From Actinomadura physcomitrii (lineage in GTDB: Bacteria; Actinomycetota; Actinomycetes; Streptosporangiales; Streptosporangiaceae), in the NCBI RefSeq assembly GCF_008923205.2, contig NZ_WBMS02000012.1, positions 99,391 through 163,390 on the forward strand: a stretch of 64,000 nucleotides of DNA, read 5' to 3'. This document shows, piece by piece, positions 14,329 through 22,644 of this stretch (position 1 is its first letter; each line of letters begins with the position of its first letter). Under the pieces are notes generated by a model. That model had not been told where the DNA came from. It ran no database searches and saw nothing but the letters and a program-made list of their open reading frames with translations. The translations under genes and the position numbers were made by a program.

Positions 14329-17300
14329 GTGAGGACCGCCCGGGTGAAGGTCGAGCTGGCGCTGCTGTCGCGGGTCGCCTGCCGCGGACGCGACGTCACC
14401 GGCGCCCGGCTGCGCGACCTCCTCGCGCTTCTCGCGGCCGAACCGCGCACCGGCCTCAGCGTGAACCGGCTGGTCGAGGGCCTCTGGCCGGACGAGCGGC
14501 CGGAGAACCCGGGCAAGGCGCTGCAGGTCGTCGTCTCGCGGGCGCGCTCCCGGCTCGGCCCGGACGTCATCGCCAGCACCCCGTCCGGATACCGGCTGGG
14601 ACTGGACGAGTCCGCGGTGGACGCGTCCGCCGTGCTGGCGCGCGCGTCCGAGAGCGCCCGCCGCGCCCGCGACGGCGACCACGCCGGCGCGCTCGCGCAC
14701 GCCGAGGAAGGGCTCGCGCTGTTCGACGGCCCACCGGACGCCTCCGGCGACGGCCCGCTCCCGCTGCTGCGCGCCGACCGCGCCCGGACCTACCGGGACC
14801 TCGTCCGGACGCGCGCGCTGGCGCTGTCCCGGCTCGGCCGCCGCGAGGAGGCCGCCGGCCCGCTCGCCGGGCTCGCCGCCGAGCACCCGCACGACGAGGA
14901 GATCCTCACCGAGCTGCTGCGCTGCGAGGCCGCGACCGCCGGGCCGTCCGCCGCGCTGGCCCGGTACGAGTCGTACCGCCGCGACCTGCGCGACGAACTC
15001 GGCACCGACCCCGGTCCCGCACTGCGGGCCGTCCACCAGGACCTGCTGCTCGAGACCGCCCTCGACGGCGCGCCCGCCGTCCGGCGCGGCATCGTCCACG
15101 ACCCGAACCCGCTGCTCGGCCGCGACGCCGACCTCGCGAACGTCCAGCGCCTGCTGCGCGGCTCCCGCGTCACCTCGATCGTCGGGACGGGCGGCCTCGG
15201 CAAGACCCGGCTCGCGCACGCCGTCGCCCGCGCGGCCGAGCAGCGGATCGTGCACGTCGTCCCGCTCGCGGGCGTCGCGCCCGACGGCGACGTGGCGGGC
15301 GAGGTCGCGTCCGTCCTCGGGGCCGCCGGGACGCGCGGCGCGCACGCCCGGCCGGCCGGGTCCGGCGACCCCGTCGCCGGGATCGCCGACGCGCTCGGCC
15401 CCGGCCCGGCGCTGCTCGTCCTCGACAACTGCGAGCACGTCGTGTCCCGCGCCGCGAACCTCGTCGGCGCGCTCGTCTTCATGACCCGCGACCTGCGCGT
15501 CCTCACCACCGGCCGGGCGCCGCTCGGACTGTCGTCGGAGTCGGTGTACCCGCTGCCCGAACTGGACGAGGCGACCGCCGCCGAGCTGTTCGAGCAGCGC
15601 GCCCGCGCCGCCCGCCCGAACGCCGACCTGCCCGCCGCGACGGTGCGGGAGCTGTGCCGCCACCTGGACGGCCTCCCGCTCGCCGTGGAACTGGCGGCGG
15701 CGCGGGTGCGGATCATGTCGGTGGCGGAGATCGCCCGCCGCCTGGACGACCGGTTCGCGCTGCTGCGCGGCGGCGCCCGCGACGCCCCCGCCCGGCACCG
15801 CACCATGCACGCGGTCGTCGACTGGAGCTGGAACCTGCTCGCGCCGCGGTCCCGGGCCGCGATGCGGGCGCTGTCGGTCTTCCCCGGCGGGTTCACCGCC
15901 GGCGCCGCCCGCCACCTCGTCGGCGACGACGTCCTGGACGTCCTGGAGGACCTCGCCGACCAGTCGCTGCTCGTCGTGGCCGACACCGGAACCGGGACCC
16001 GCTTCCGGATGCTGGAGAGCGTCCGCGAGTTCAGCGCCGCGCACCGCGAGGAGGCCGGCGACACCGGACGCGCCGTCACCGGCCTGCTCGCCTGGGCGCG
16101 CGAGTTCGGCACCGCCCACCACGAGCGGCTGTTCGCGGCCGAACCGCTCGAGACGATCGAGCTCGTCCGGGACGAGCAGGACAACCTCCAGCAGGCGCTG
16201 CGGCACGCGCTCGCCCGCCGCGACGGCCCGTCGCTCGCCGCGGTGACCGCCGTCCTCGGGGCGCTCTGGACGATCGAGTCCGCCTTCACCCGGCTGTCCG
16301 CGCTCGCCGGGGAGGCCGCGGGCGCGCTGACCATGTTCCGGCCGGAGCGGGACGAGGAGATCGCCACCGCCCGCGCGGCCCTCGCCATCTGCGCCATGAT
16401 CTCGCTGGTGCTGAAGGGCCCGCAGCCGACGCGCGCGCTGGTCGCGCTGCGCCGCCTCCCGCCGGCCTCGCCGGCCACCCTCGGCGGCGCGATGGCGCTC
16501 GTCGTCCGGGCCGCGCCGGAAATCCTCGCCGAGGGCTCCACCACCCTCGACGAGCTGCGCGCCGGCGGCGAACCGCTGCTCGCCGGCATCGCCGACGTCG
16601 TCGCCGGATACGTGCTCGAACGGGCCGGCGACCTGCACGGGGCGCTCGCCGCCACCGAGATCGTGCTCAAGGCCGCCGAGGCGCCCGTCACCCCCTGGGT
16701 CGGGCTGACCGCCCACGCCCGGCTCAGCGAGCTGCTCATGCAGGTCGACGACAGCGAGCGCGCCCTGACGCACCTGATGGCGGCCCACCGGCTGATGGAG
16801 CAGTACCGGTGGCGCGACGTGTTCGGGCTGCAGTGGGCGATCGCGGGCGTCAACCTCCACCTCGGCCGGTACGACGAGGCGGAACGCTGGCTCGACCGGT
16901 CCCAGGTCTCCGGGCCCGAGGAGTCCTACGGCACCGCCGCCTTCGACCTCGGCGCCCGCGCGGAGGTCGCGCTCGCCCGCGGCGACACCGCGCGGGGGCT
17001 GCGGCTGTGGCGGGAGGCCATCGGCCGGCTGCAGCGCGACACCGACCCGTCCATCGAACCGGCCTTCGACCCCTGGACGCTGGAGTCGCACGTCGCCGCG
17101 GTCGTCGCGCACGCCCGGCACGGCCGGCTCGACCTCGTCGAGGACATCGCCGCCGCGCTCCCCGCCAAGCTGTCGGCGCTGCTCGCCGACCCGCCGCTGC
17201 CCGTCCCGGCGTTCTTCATGGACCTGCCCGTCCAGGGCGGCATCCTGCTCGCCCTCGCCATGATCGACCTCGCCCGCGGCGGGGACCGGACGCGCGCCGC

Positions 17301-17511
17301 CCGCACCATCGCGCTGGCCGACCGGCTCGCCTTCGTCCGGACGTTCCAGCCGACGATGGCGCCGGACGCCGCCCGCCGCGCCGCCCGGGACGCCGACGGG
17401 CCGGCGTACGCCGACGCGGTGTCGGAGTACGCCGGCCTCGACCGGGACGCGCTGCGGGCCGCCGCCCGCGCCGCACTGGACGCCTGGGTCAGCGCGACGG
17501 ACCGCGGTTGA
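14329..17511 (+). CDS. SARP/AfsR-type transcriptional regulator with BTAD and NTPase domains
   Basis: 1060 residues. An OmpR-type winged helix (about 8-90; LVEGLWPDERPENPGKALQ) is followed by a bacterial transcriptional activation domain (about 97-243; RYESYRRDLRDELGTDPGP). Next comes an AAA/NB-ARC NTPase with P-loop GTGGLGKT (286-293) and Walker B LLVLDNCEH, then a helical TPR-like region. Such proteins activate secondary-metabolism or developmental genes, with ATP binding as the switch. GTG 14329 has no SD but a TACGCT -10 hexamer 6 nt before it, suggesting a leaderless mRNA. Its 3' end overlaps the convergent ABC permease gene by 23 nt. Confidence 0.9.
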   Translation: MRTARVKVELALLSRVACRGRDVTGARLRDLLALLAAEPRTGLSVNRLVEGLWPDERPENPGKALQVVVSRARSRLGPDVIASTPSGYRLGLDESAVDASAVLARASESARRARDGDHAGALAHAEEGLALFDGPPDASGDGPLPLLRADRARTYRDLVRTRALALSRLGRREEAAGPLAGLAAEHPHDEEILTELLRCEAATAGPSAALARYESYRRDLRDELGTDPGPALRAVHQDLLLETALDGAPAVRRGIVHDPNPLLGRDADLANVQRLLRGSRVTSIVGTGGLGKTRLAHAVARAAEQRIVHVVPLAGVAPDGDVAGEVASVLGAAGTRGAHARPAGSGDPVAGIADALGPGPALLVLDNCEHVVSRAANLVGALVFMTRDLRVLTTGRAPLGLSSESVYPLPELDEATAAELFEQRARAARPNADLPAATVRELCRHLDGLPLAVELAAARVRIMSVAEIARRLDDRFALLRGGARDAPARHRTMHAVVDWSWNLLAPRSRAAMRALSVFPGGFTAGAARHLVGDDVLDVLEDLADQSLLVVADTGTGTRFRMLESVREFSAAHREEAGDTGRAVTGLLAWAREFGTAHHERLFAAEPLETIELVRDEQDNLQQALRHALARRDGPSLAAVTAVLGALWTIESAFTRLSALAGEAAGALTMFRPERDEEIATARAALAICAMISLVLKGPQPTRALVALRRLPPASPATLGGAMALVVRAAPEILAEGSTTLDELRAGGEPLLAGIADVVAGYVLERAGDLHGALAATEIVLKAAEAPVTPWVGLTAHARLSELLMQVDDSERALTHLMAAHRLMEQYRWRDVFGLQWAIAGVNLHLGRYDEAERWLDRSQVSGPEESYGTAAFDLGARAEVALARGDTARGLRLWREAIGRLQRDTDPSIEPAFDPWTLESHVAAVVAHARHGRLDLVEDIAAALPAKLSALLADPPLPVPAFFMDLPVQGGILLALAMIDLARGGDRTRAARTIALADRLAFVRTFQPTMAPDAARRAARDADGPAYADAVSEYAGLDRDALRAAARAALDAWVSATDRG

Positions 17512-18265
17512 ACAGCCACTTCGACCACACGTAGCCGACCACCGCGACGCCCGCGCACCACGCGACCGAGACCGCCGCGTCATGCCCCGCGGGCTGCCCC
17601 GTCAGCAGCCTCCGCATCGCCTCGATCATCGGCGTGAACGGCTGGTACTGCGCGAACCACCGCACCCCCGCCGGCATCGAGTCCGGCGGGACGATCGCGC
17701 TGCCGAGCAGCGGCAGGAACTGGATGATCAGCGGCGAGTTGCTCGCGCCCTCCGGGCCCTTCGCCAGCAGCCCCAGCGCCACCGCGAACCAGGTCAGCGC
17801 GAACGTCAGCAGCACCATCAGGCCCGCCGCGCCGAGCCACCCGCCGAGCCCCGCGTCCGGCCGGTACCCCATCGCGACCGCCGCCAGCACCGACAGCACC
17901 AGGCTGATCAGCGTCTGCATCATGCTGCCCACCACATGCCCGGTGAGCAGCGACGACCGCGCGATCGGCATCGTGCGGAACCGGGCGATGACGCCCTCCG
18001 TCATGTCCACCGCGACCGCCACGGACGGCGCCATGCAGCCCGACGCCACCGCCATCAGGATGATCCCCGGCGTCACGTAGTCGATGTAGTCGACGCCGCC
18101 GACGCCCTTCCCGAGCGCCTTGCCGAACACGCCCACGAACAGCAGCAGGAACAGGATCGGCGTGATGATCGAACTGACCGTCAGCGACGGATACCGCAGC
18201 GCGTGCCGCAGATTGCGCCGCAGCATCGTCGCCGAGTCCGCCGCCACCTGGGAGATCGCGGTCAT
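17489..18265 (-). CDS. ABC-2 type exporter permease (DrrB-like)
   Basis: 258 residues with about six transmembrane helices: a first helix at LTVSSIITPILFLLLFVGVF, then ITPGIIL-like VTPGIILMAVASG, and a last helix near VAWCAGVAVVGYVW. The MTEGVIARFRTMPIARSS segment is the hallmark of daunorubicin-resistance type permeases. It would form a homodimeric pore with the ATPase encoded just upstream; the two reading frames overlap by ATGA. Substrate cannot be told; it may be an exported lipid or metabolite. It ends inside the convergent SARP gene. Confidence 0.92.
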   Translation of the reverse strand: MTAISQVAADSATMLRRNLRHALRYPSLTVSSIITPILFLLLFVGVFGKALGKGVGGVDYIDYVTPGIILMAVASGCMAPSVAVAVDMTEGVIARFRTMPIARSSLLTGHVVGSMMQTLISLVLSVLAAVAMGYRPDAGLGGWLGAAGLMVLLTFALTWFAVALGLLAKGPEGASNSPLIIQFLPLLGSAIVPPDSMPAGVRWFAQYQPFTPMIEAMRRLLTGQPAGHDAAVSVAWCAGVAVVGYVWSKWLFNRGPSR

Positions 18266-19218
18266 CGCACGGCCGCCTTCCGCTCGCCGTCCCCGGTCAG
18301 CGCGAGGAACACATCGTCCAGATCAGGGGTGTGGACGGAGAACTCCGCCACCTCGATCGCCTCGTCCTCCAGGCGGCCGAGCAGCGCCCGCAGCGACCGG
18401 ACGCCGCCGTCGCTCGGCACCTGCAGCGTCAGCGCCTCGTCGTCGCGCGCCGACACCGGCAGCGCCCGCGCCGCCGCGTCCAGGCCGTCCGGGCCGGCCA
18501 GCCGCAGCACCACGTGGCCGCCCGGCACCATCCGCTTGAGCTGCTCCGACGTGCCCTCCGCGACCAGCCGGCCGCCGTTCAGCACGCCGATCCGGTCCGC
18601 GAGCCGGTCCGCCTCCTCCAGGTACTGGGTCGTCAGGAAGATCGTCACGCCGCCGGCCACCAGCTCCCGGACCAGGTCCCACATCGCCCGGCGGCTGCGC
18701 GGGTCCAGGCCCGTCGTCGGCTCGTCCAGGAAGATGATCTGCGGGTCGCCGACCAGGGTCATCGCGATGTCGAGCTTGCGCCGCATCCCGCCGGAATAAG
18801 TGGACGCGAGCTTGCCGCCCGCGTCCACCAGATCGAACCGCTCCAGCAGCGCGTCCGCGCGCCGGCGGCCCTCCACGCGGCCGAGCCGGTACAGGTCGGC
18901 CATCAGGATCAGGTTCTCGCGGCCGGTCAGCAGGCCGTCCACCGCCGAGTACTGGCCCGTCACGCCGATCGCGCGCCGCACCCCGTCCGGGTCCCGCGCC
19001 ACGTCGCGGCCCGCCACCCGCGCCTCGCCGCCGTCCGCGCCGATCAGCGTGGACAGGATCCGCACCGCCGTCGTCTTGCCCGCCCCGTTCGGCCCCAGCA
19101 GCGAGAACACCGTTCCCCGGGGCACCTCGAAGTCGAGCCCGCCGAGCACGACCTTGTCCCCGAACGCCTTCCGCAGCCCGACCACCTCGATGGCCGTCTG
19201 CGCCGGTTTCATCGTCAT
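18262..19218 (-). CDS. ABC exporter ATP-binding protein (DrrA-like)
   Basis: 318 residues. Walker A GPNGAGKTT (about 42-50), Q-loop GQYSAVDG, signature YSGGMRRKLDIA, Walker B QIIFLDEPTTGLD and the switch region TTQYLEEAD (Gln in place of the usual His, as in DrrA-type proteins). The C-terminal 80 residues with FSVHTPDLDDVFLALTG are the typical DrrA regulatory tail. It forms an operon with the permease. ATG 19218 follows GGTCGGGG. Located next to a SARP regulator, it may export that regulator's product, but this is inference. Confidence 0.95.
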   Translation of the reverse strand: MTMKPAQTAIEVVGLRKAFGDKVVLGGLDFEVPRGTVFSLLGPNGAGKTTAVRILSTLIGADGGEARVAGRDVARDPDGVRRAIGVTGQYSAVDGLLTGRENLILMADLYRLGRVEGRRRADALLERFDLVDAGGKLASTYSGGMRRKLDIAMTLVGDPQIIFLDEPTTGLDPRSRRAMWDLVRELVAGGVTIFLTTQYLEEADRLADRIGVLNGGRLVAEGTSEQLKRMVPGGHVVLRLAGPDGLDAAARALPVSARDDEALTLQVPSDGGVRSLRALLGRLEDEAIEVAEFSVHTPDLDDVFLALTGDGERKAAVR

Positions 19219-19254
19219 GCCCCGACCGTGCGCGCCCCCGCCTTCAGCCCGCTT

Positions 19255-20001
19255 TCACCGCGGTTTCAGCGCCTCCGCGAGCATGCCCAGCGTGGCCCAG
19301 TCGACGAGCCGCGCCGCACGGATCTCCCCGTACGTCGCGATCTCCACCCACGTCCGCTCCGAATCGGCCTCGACCCCGAGCGGACGGTCCAGCCGCGCCC
19401 GCAGCCAGGCCAGCTCTCCATCGGTGATCTCGACCGAGAACAAATAGGCATGATGCGCCGACACGGTCGCCGCGACCTGACGGCTCCCGTGCGCGCGGAA
19501 CCGCCGAGGATCGACCCGCAGACCCGTCTCCTCCGCCACCTCGTCGACCGCCTGCACCAACGGATCCGGAGCCCCCGGCGACGAGCCGCCGGGCAGCTCA
19601 TGGACGTACCCGTCGGACGTCGACGCCGGACTGCGGAACTCCCGGACCAGCACGACCACTGTCTCGTCCAACGACGGCCCAGGACGGTACAGAGCCACCA
19701 CGGACACGTCCGGCCGCGAAATGACGACCTCGTTATCCTTGACCCTGTCCTCCGCTCCGACACGCATCCGCACATGCAGCGCCCAGAAGAACACCGCGCC
19801 CGACTCATTCCCCGCCGCAGTCGTCCAGACCGGACTGGCACCGAGCAGCACATTGCCCGCGTCGCGCTGAGCGGCGTACCACCGCCGAAAACTCGCAGTG
19901 CGCCGAATCCGCAGCGGAACACCCTGCTCGCCGCCGGCCGCCGGTGTGGTCGAACCGCCCGTCTCCATGCACAGCATGCTCGTTGCCGCCGAGCCCCCCA
20001 T
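19255..20001 (-). CDS. Nudix hydrolase family protein
   Basis: About 248 residues. The Nudix box is present but altered: GGSSPGAPDP then DEVAEETGL, where the REUxEExGU core has Asp for Arg and the spacing to the Gly is short. The three acidic residues that bind Mg in the core remain. The flanks VVVLVREFRSPA and YVHELPGG are typical of ADP-ribose or nucleoside-diphosphate-sugar pyrophosphatases. Start is uncertain: ATG 20001 (GGGG 5 nt upstream), ATG 19977 and ATG 19968 are in frame. Upstream is the accessory island. Confidence 0.75.
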   Translation of the reverse strand: MGGSAATSMLCMETGGSTTPAAGGEQGVPLRIRRTASFRRWYAAQRDAGNVLLGASPVWTTAAGNESGAVFFWALHVRMRVGAEDRVKDNEVVISRPDVSVVALYRPGPSLDETVVVLVREFRSPASTSDGYVHELPGGSSPGAPDPLVQAVDEVAEETGLRVDPRRFRAHGSRQVAATVSAHHAYLFSVEITDGELAWLRARLDRPLGVEADSERTWVEIATYGEIRAARLVDWATLGMLAEALKPR

Positions 20002-20180
20002 CAAGCCCCGCAGTTCGCCCCTGGCCGCCTGTGGAGCTTCCAAACCTATCGACCAAGCAGTTCAGGGTGCCCGAACGCAAACAGAAGCACTCAGTTCAAA
20101 AGCGCACGATGCTGAAATTTTCGGATCAGAGTTCGCATACCGATACTCAACTCTCACAGCTCGCGCCTCGCAGTTCGCAA

Positions 20181-20243
20181 CTCGGAACTCGGAGCTAGCG
20201 GCTCGGAGTTGGCGGCTCGGAGTTCGGGACTCGGAGCTCAAGT
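20181..20243. repeat. 14-bp tandem repeat at the left side of the HNH island
   Basis: CTCGGAG starts at 20188, 20202, 20216 and 20230, an exact 14-nt period (CTCGGAGYTNGCGG-like unit), preceded by CTCGGAA at 20181. The surrounding 20044-20260 is clearly less G+C rich than neighbouring genes and holds no gene. Confidence 0.8.
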
Positions 20244-20274
20244 GATCGGGTTCGAGGATTTGAGGCGTCGGCCA

Positions 20275-20383
20275 TAGGGCGAAGAGGCGGTGGGGGCGGC
20301 GCTGGCGTACGGGGCCGGTGATGGGGGCAGGCTCCGCCTGCCCCGCCCCGGGTCGCGCCGCCCCCACCGTCCACCCACGTAAG
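20275..20383 (+). repeat. Palindromic repeat element, copy A
   Basis: A 109-nt unit made of a 42-nt left block (20275-20316) and a 67-nt right block (20317-20383) that contains GGGGGCAGGCTCCGCCTGCC, a strong hairpin. The whole unit recurs in inverted orientation at 22265-22461 with identical left block and two mismatches in the right block. It also folds on itself through the GGTGGGGGCGGC and GCCGCCCCCACC arms. Confidence 0.85.
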
Positions 20384-20521
20384 CAACGAAGACAACCAAC
20401 GGCCAAGTGAATTTCTTTGTGCCTTTAAAAAAGGCGACCCGATCGACCGGGCCCACCCCCGAGGCAACAAAATACTTACCCTCGATGCCGCTTTCCGCTC
20501 ACAAATGTCGGTCACATCGGC

Positions 20522-20527
20522 TAGTAT
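20522..20527 (+). promoter_or_regulatory. -10 element of a leaderless HNH gene transcript
   Basis: TAGTAT lies exactly 6 nt before the ATG at 20534 and no Shine-Dalgarno sequence is present. A clear -35 is not seen (TCACAA at a 17-nt distance). Confidence 0.45.
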
Positions 20528-20533
20528 TCAGAT

Positions 20534-21802
20534 ATGCAATCAGTGACGGTCGATCTTGAGGCCGCGTCCACCATGCAATTGGTGAACGCGCTCTCTGCCA
20601 TCGCCACTGAACTCGCTACTCGAGAGGCGCCCGAATCAGCCGCTGCCTGCCTGGAGCTGACCGAGGCTCTCGCCGCCGCGTCCGATATGCAGGAAAGCGT
20701 CCTGGCCGGATTCATCGGGCGGGTGGACGCCGCCGGGGAGCAGGCCCGGTGGGGTTATCCCTCCACTCGGGCCTGGCTGCGGTCTCGGCTCGGCATGCGC
20801 GAAAGCCGCGCCAAGGAGCGCCTCACGCTCGCCCGGCAGCGGCATCGGGTGCCCCAGGTCTCCGCCCGGCTGGCTTCCGGTGATCTGTCCTTCGGATACG
20901 CCACGACCATCACCGACGCCGTTGCCCGGCTGGACGACCACGATTGCGCGGAGGCCGAGGAAATCCTCCTCGGCTTCGTCGACCAGGGCTTCTCCGCCGG
21001 GAAGGTCGCCGCGTTCGGCCACCGCATCCGCGACGTCATCGCCGAACGCGACGGCACCGAACACGCACCCGACGAAGTCAGCAAGCGCGGATACGCCAAG
21101 TCGTGGCTGACCACGACCCGGTCACTGGACGGCGGCCGGTATGTGAAGGGCTGGCTGAACCCCGAAGACGCGGCGATCTGGGACGGCACTTTGGCGCCGT
21201 TGGCCAAGCCTGCGGGGCCCAACGACCGCCGCGACGTGGCCGAGCGGACGGCGGCGGCGCTGTCCGGTGTGCTGTCGGGCGGGCACAAGGCCTCCAAGGT
21301 CACCGTCATCTGCAACCTGGACACCCTCACCGGCGGCAACGCCCCCGCCCGCCTCACCGACGGCACCCCCATCCCCGCCGCCCAAGCCCGCCGCATCGCC
21401 CTCGCCGCCGGAGTCTCACCCCTGCTGCTCGGGCACGGCCACACACCGCTCTACCTGGGGCACAGGCAGCGACTCGCGAGCCCGGCCCAGCGGCAAGTCC
21501 TCGAGACGCTCTACCCCTCCTGCGCAGTACGGGAATGCGAAATCCCCAGAACGCTGTGCGAGGTCGACCACGTCCACGGATGGGCACTCGGCAACAGCCC
21601 CACCGACATCGATCAGCTCGCCCTCACCTGCGGATGGCACAACCGGTTCAAGCACACCAGCCCCGACCAGATCCAGATCAGCAAGGATCGAGACGGGCGC
21701 TACGTCTACCGGCTGCTGCCACCAGCTGATGCCCGGACCTCAATCAGTACTGGGCCACCCGGCGCCAACGGCCCACCATCGGGCCTCGACTGGGCCGCCT
21801 GA
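20534..21802 (+). CDS. DUF222 / HNH endonuclease (13E12-repeat family)
   Basis: 422 residues. The N-terminal two thirds is the DUF222 helical domain (ARWGYPSTRAWLRSRLGM, RLASGDLSFGYATTITDAV). The C-terminus is an HNH nuclease: LCEVDHVHGWALG supplies the first His pair, DQLALTCGWHNRFKH the Asn and final His, with Cys residues in CAVRECEIPRTLC as zinc ligands. This family is repetitive in actinobacteria (REP13E12 of M. tuberculosis) and is suspected to be mobile. The gene is probably leaderless. It sits alone in a lower-G+C stretch between inverted repeat copies, which suits an acquired element. Confidence 0.92.
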   Translation: MQSVTVDLEAASTMQLVNALSAIATELATREAPESAAACLELTEALAAASDMQESVLAGFIGRVDAAGEQARWGYPSTRAWLRSRLGMRESRAKERLTLARQRHRVPQVSARLASGDLSFGYATTITDAVARLDDHDCAEAEEILLGFVDQGFSAGKVAAFGHRIRDVIAERDGTEHAPDEVSKRGYAKSWLTTTRSLDGGRYVKGWLNPEDAAIWDGTLAPLAKPAGPNDRRDVAERTAAALSGVLSGGHKASKVTVICNLDTLTGGNAPARLTDGTPIPAAQARRIALAAGVSPLLLGHGHTPLYLGHRQRLASPAQRQVLETLYPSCAVRECEIPRTLCEVDHVHGWALGNSPTDIDQLALTCGWHNRFKHTSPDQIQISKDRDGRYVYRLLPPADARTSISTGPPGANGPPSGLDWAA

Positions 21803-21880
21803 TCAACGCTTCACACCACATCGCCACACGGGGTACACGCACGCCCGGGTCCTGACAGTAGCTCCGGCTATCCTCCGCCC

Positions 21881-22204
21881 ATGGAGCCGGACCGCCCCCT
21901 TATTCGGGATGTCTTCCCAGACCTCATCGCCGAACTGACCGACCTCCTCGAGAGCGAAGGAGAGCGTGAGTTGGCCATCTGTGCGTGGGATCTGCGGCTG
22001 GTCGGAGAGTGCGGCTGCGGCGATGACTTCTGCCAGAGCATCCGGACGGCGGATCATCCAGAGGACGAGCCGTACGGCCCGGGTTATCGGTGCGTTCCTC
22101 TCTCGCCCTCGGAAGGCATGTTGATCCTGGACGTCGTGGACGCCCGGATCATGTACATCGAGATCCTCTATCGGCCGCCGATGCACCGCCGGAATGAGTC
22201 GTGA
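21881..22204 (+). CDS. Small acidic protein of unknown function beside the HNH gene
   Basis: 107 residues that I do not recognise. It is acidic in its first half, with a cysteine/aspartate cluster GECGCGDDFCQSI (about 46-58), then SEGMLILDVVDARIMYIEI, which looks like beta strands, and a basic end. The cysteine cluster could bind a metal. ATG 21881 has no SD, but TATCCT (21869-21874) lies 6 nt upstream, so it is probably leaderless, as the HNH gene is. It is inside the repeat-bounded island and may travel with the endonuclease gene, perhaps modulating it; that is speculation. Confidence 0.6.
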   Translation: MEPDRPLIRDVFPDLIAELTDLLESEGERELAICAWDLRLVGECGCGDDFCQSIRTADHPEDEPYGPGYRCVPLSPSEGMLILDVVDARIMYIEILYRPPMHRRNES

Positions 22205-22264
22205 CGTCGCCCGACCAGAACGCCGTGTGCGGGTTGGGTGACCCGCCCCCTTCCCCGGTCGCCC

Positions 22265-22461
22265 CTTACGTGGGCGGACGGTGGGGGCGGCGCGACCCAG
22301 GGCGGGGCAGGCGGAGCCTGCCCCCATCACCTGCCCAGGGGCCGCAGAGGCTCGAAAGTCAAGGGTGGACGAAGTCCATCGCGAAGCGACGCCGAAGGCG
22401 CCCTTGACTTTTGAGAGGCGGCCCCGTACGCCAGCGCCGCCCCCACCGCCTCTTCGCCCTA
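22265..22461 (-). repeat. Palindromic repeat element, copy B, with 88-nt insert
   Basis: Inverted copy of the 20275-20383 unit. 22420-22461 is the exact reverse complement of the 42-nt block, and 22265-22331 is the reverse complement of the 67-nt block with two mismatches. Between them 22332-22419 (88 nt) has no counterpart in copy A. An outer 8-bp stem GGGGCCGC (22338-22345) / GCGGCCCC (22418-22425) closes around the insert. Confidence 0.85.
22355..22411. repeat. Cloverleaf-like four-way structure inside copy B
   Basis: All 57 bases are explained by pairing or by three identical loops. An 11-bp stem AAAGTCAAGGG / CCCTTGACTTT encloses TGGAC-GAA-GTCCA, TCGC-GAA-GCGA and CGCC-GAA-GGCG with no unpaired base between hairpins. 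Every stem is perfect and every loop is GAA (TTC on the other strand). It could be a cruciform recognised by a transposase-like protein or a structured RNA. Confidence 0.8.
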
Positions 22462-22523
22462 CGCAAGCAACACCGGCTCGCCAAGACGATGCCCCGTATA
22501 GTCCCCAAGCGCCGATCCTCGAT

Positions 22524-22592
22524 CCCTGAGCCCTTCAGCCCTGAGCCCTACAGCCCTGATCTTGGAGCTCTCAAGCCCTGAGCCCTGAGCCC
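22524..22592. repeat. 15-bp tandem repeat at the right side of the HNH island
   Basis: CCCTGAGCCCTTCAG (22524-22538) and CCCTGAGCCCTACAG (22539-22553) are followed by CCCTGAT and, after a gap, three more CCCTGAG/CCCCG units. This tract and the rest of 22205-22644 contain no gene. Confidence 0.75.
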
Positions 22593-22644
22593 CGCGAAGC
22601 GTCCCCACGCGGAGTGCTGTAGCGGTGAACAAGAGGCGCGCGGG

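Noticed and set aside
14077..17583. A 1168-codon minus-strand frame under the SARP gene
   Set aside because: Repetitive Arg/Gly/Val shadow of the regulator, with no ribosome site and no motif.
14329..19218. Secondary-metabolite cluster suggested by SARP regulator plus DrrAB exporter
   Set aside because: No biosynthetic gene lies between or beside them; the neighbours are bldN-region genes and a Nudix gene.
20534..21802. Restriction-modification or homing system around the HNH gene
   Set aside because: No methyltransferase, intron or intein is adjacent; the evidence supports only a DUF222/HNH repeat-family gene in a repeat-bounded island.
22355..22411. tRNA gene in the cloverleaf-like element
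   Set aside because: The stems are too short, the loops are only three bases, and there are no TpsiC, anticodon or CCA-end features.
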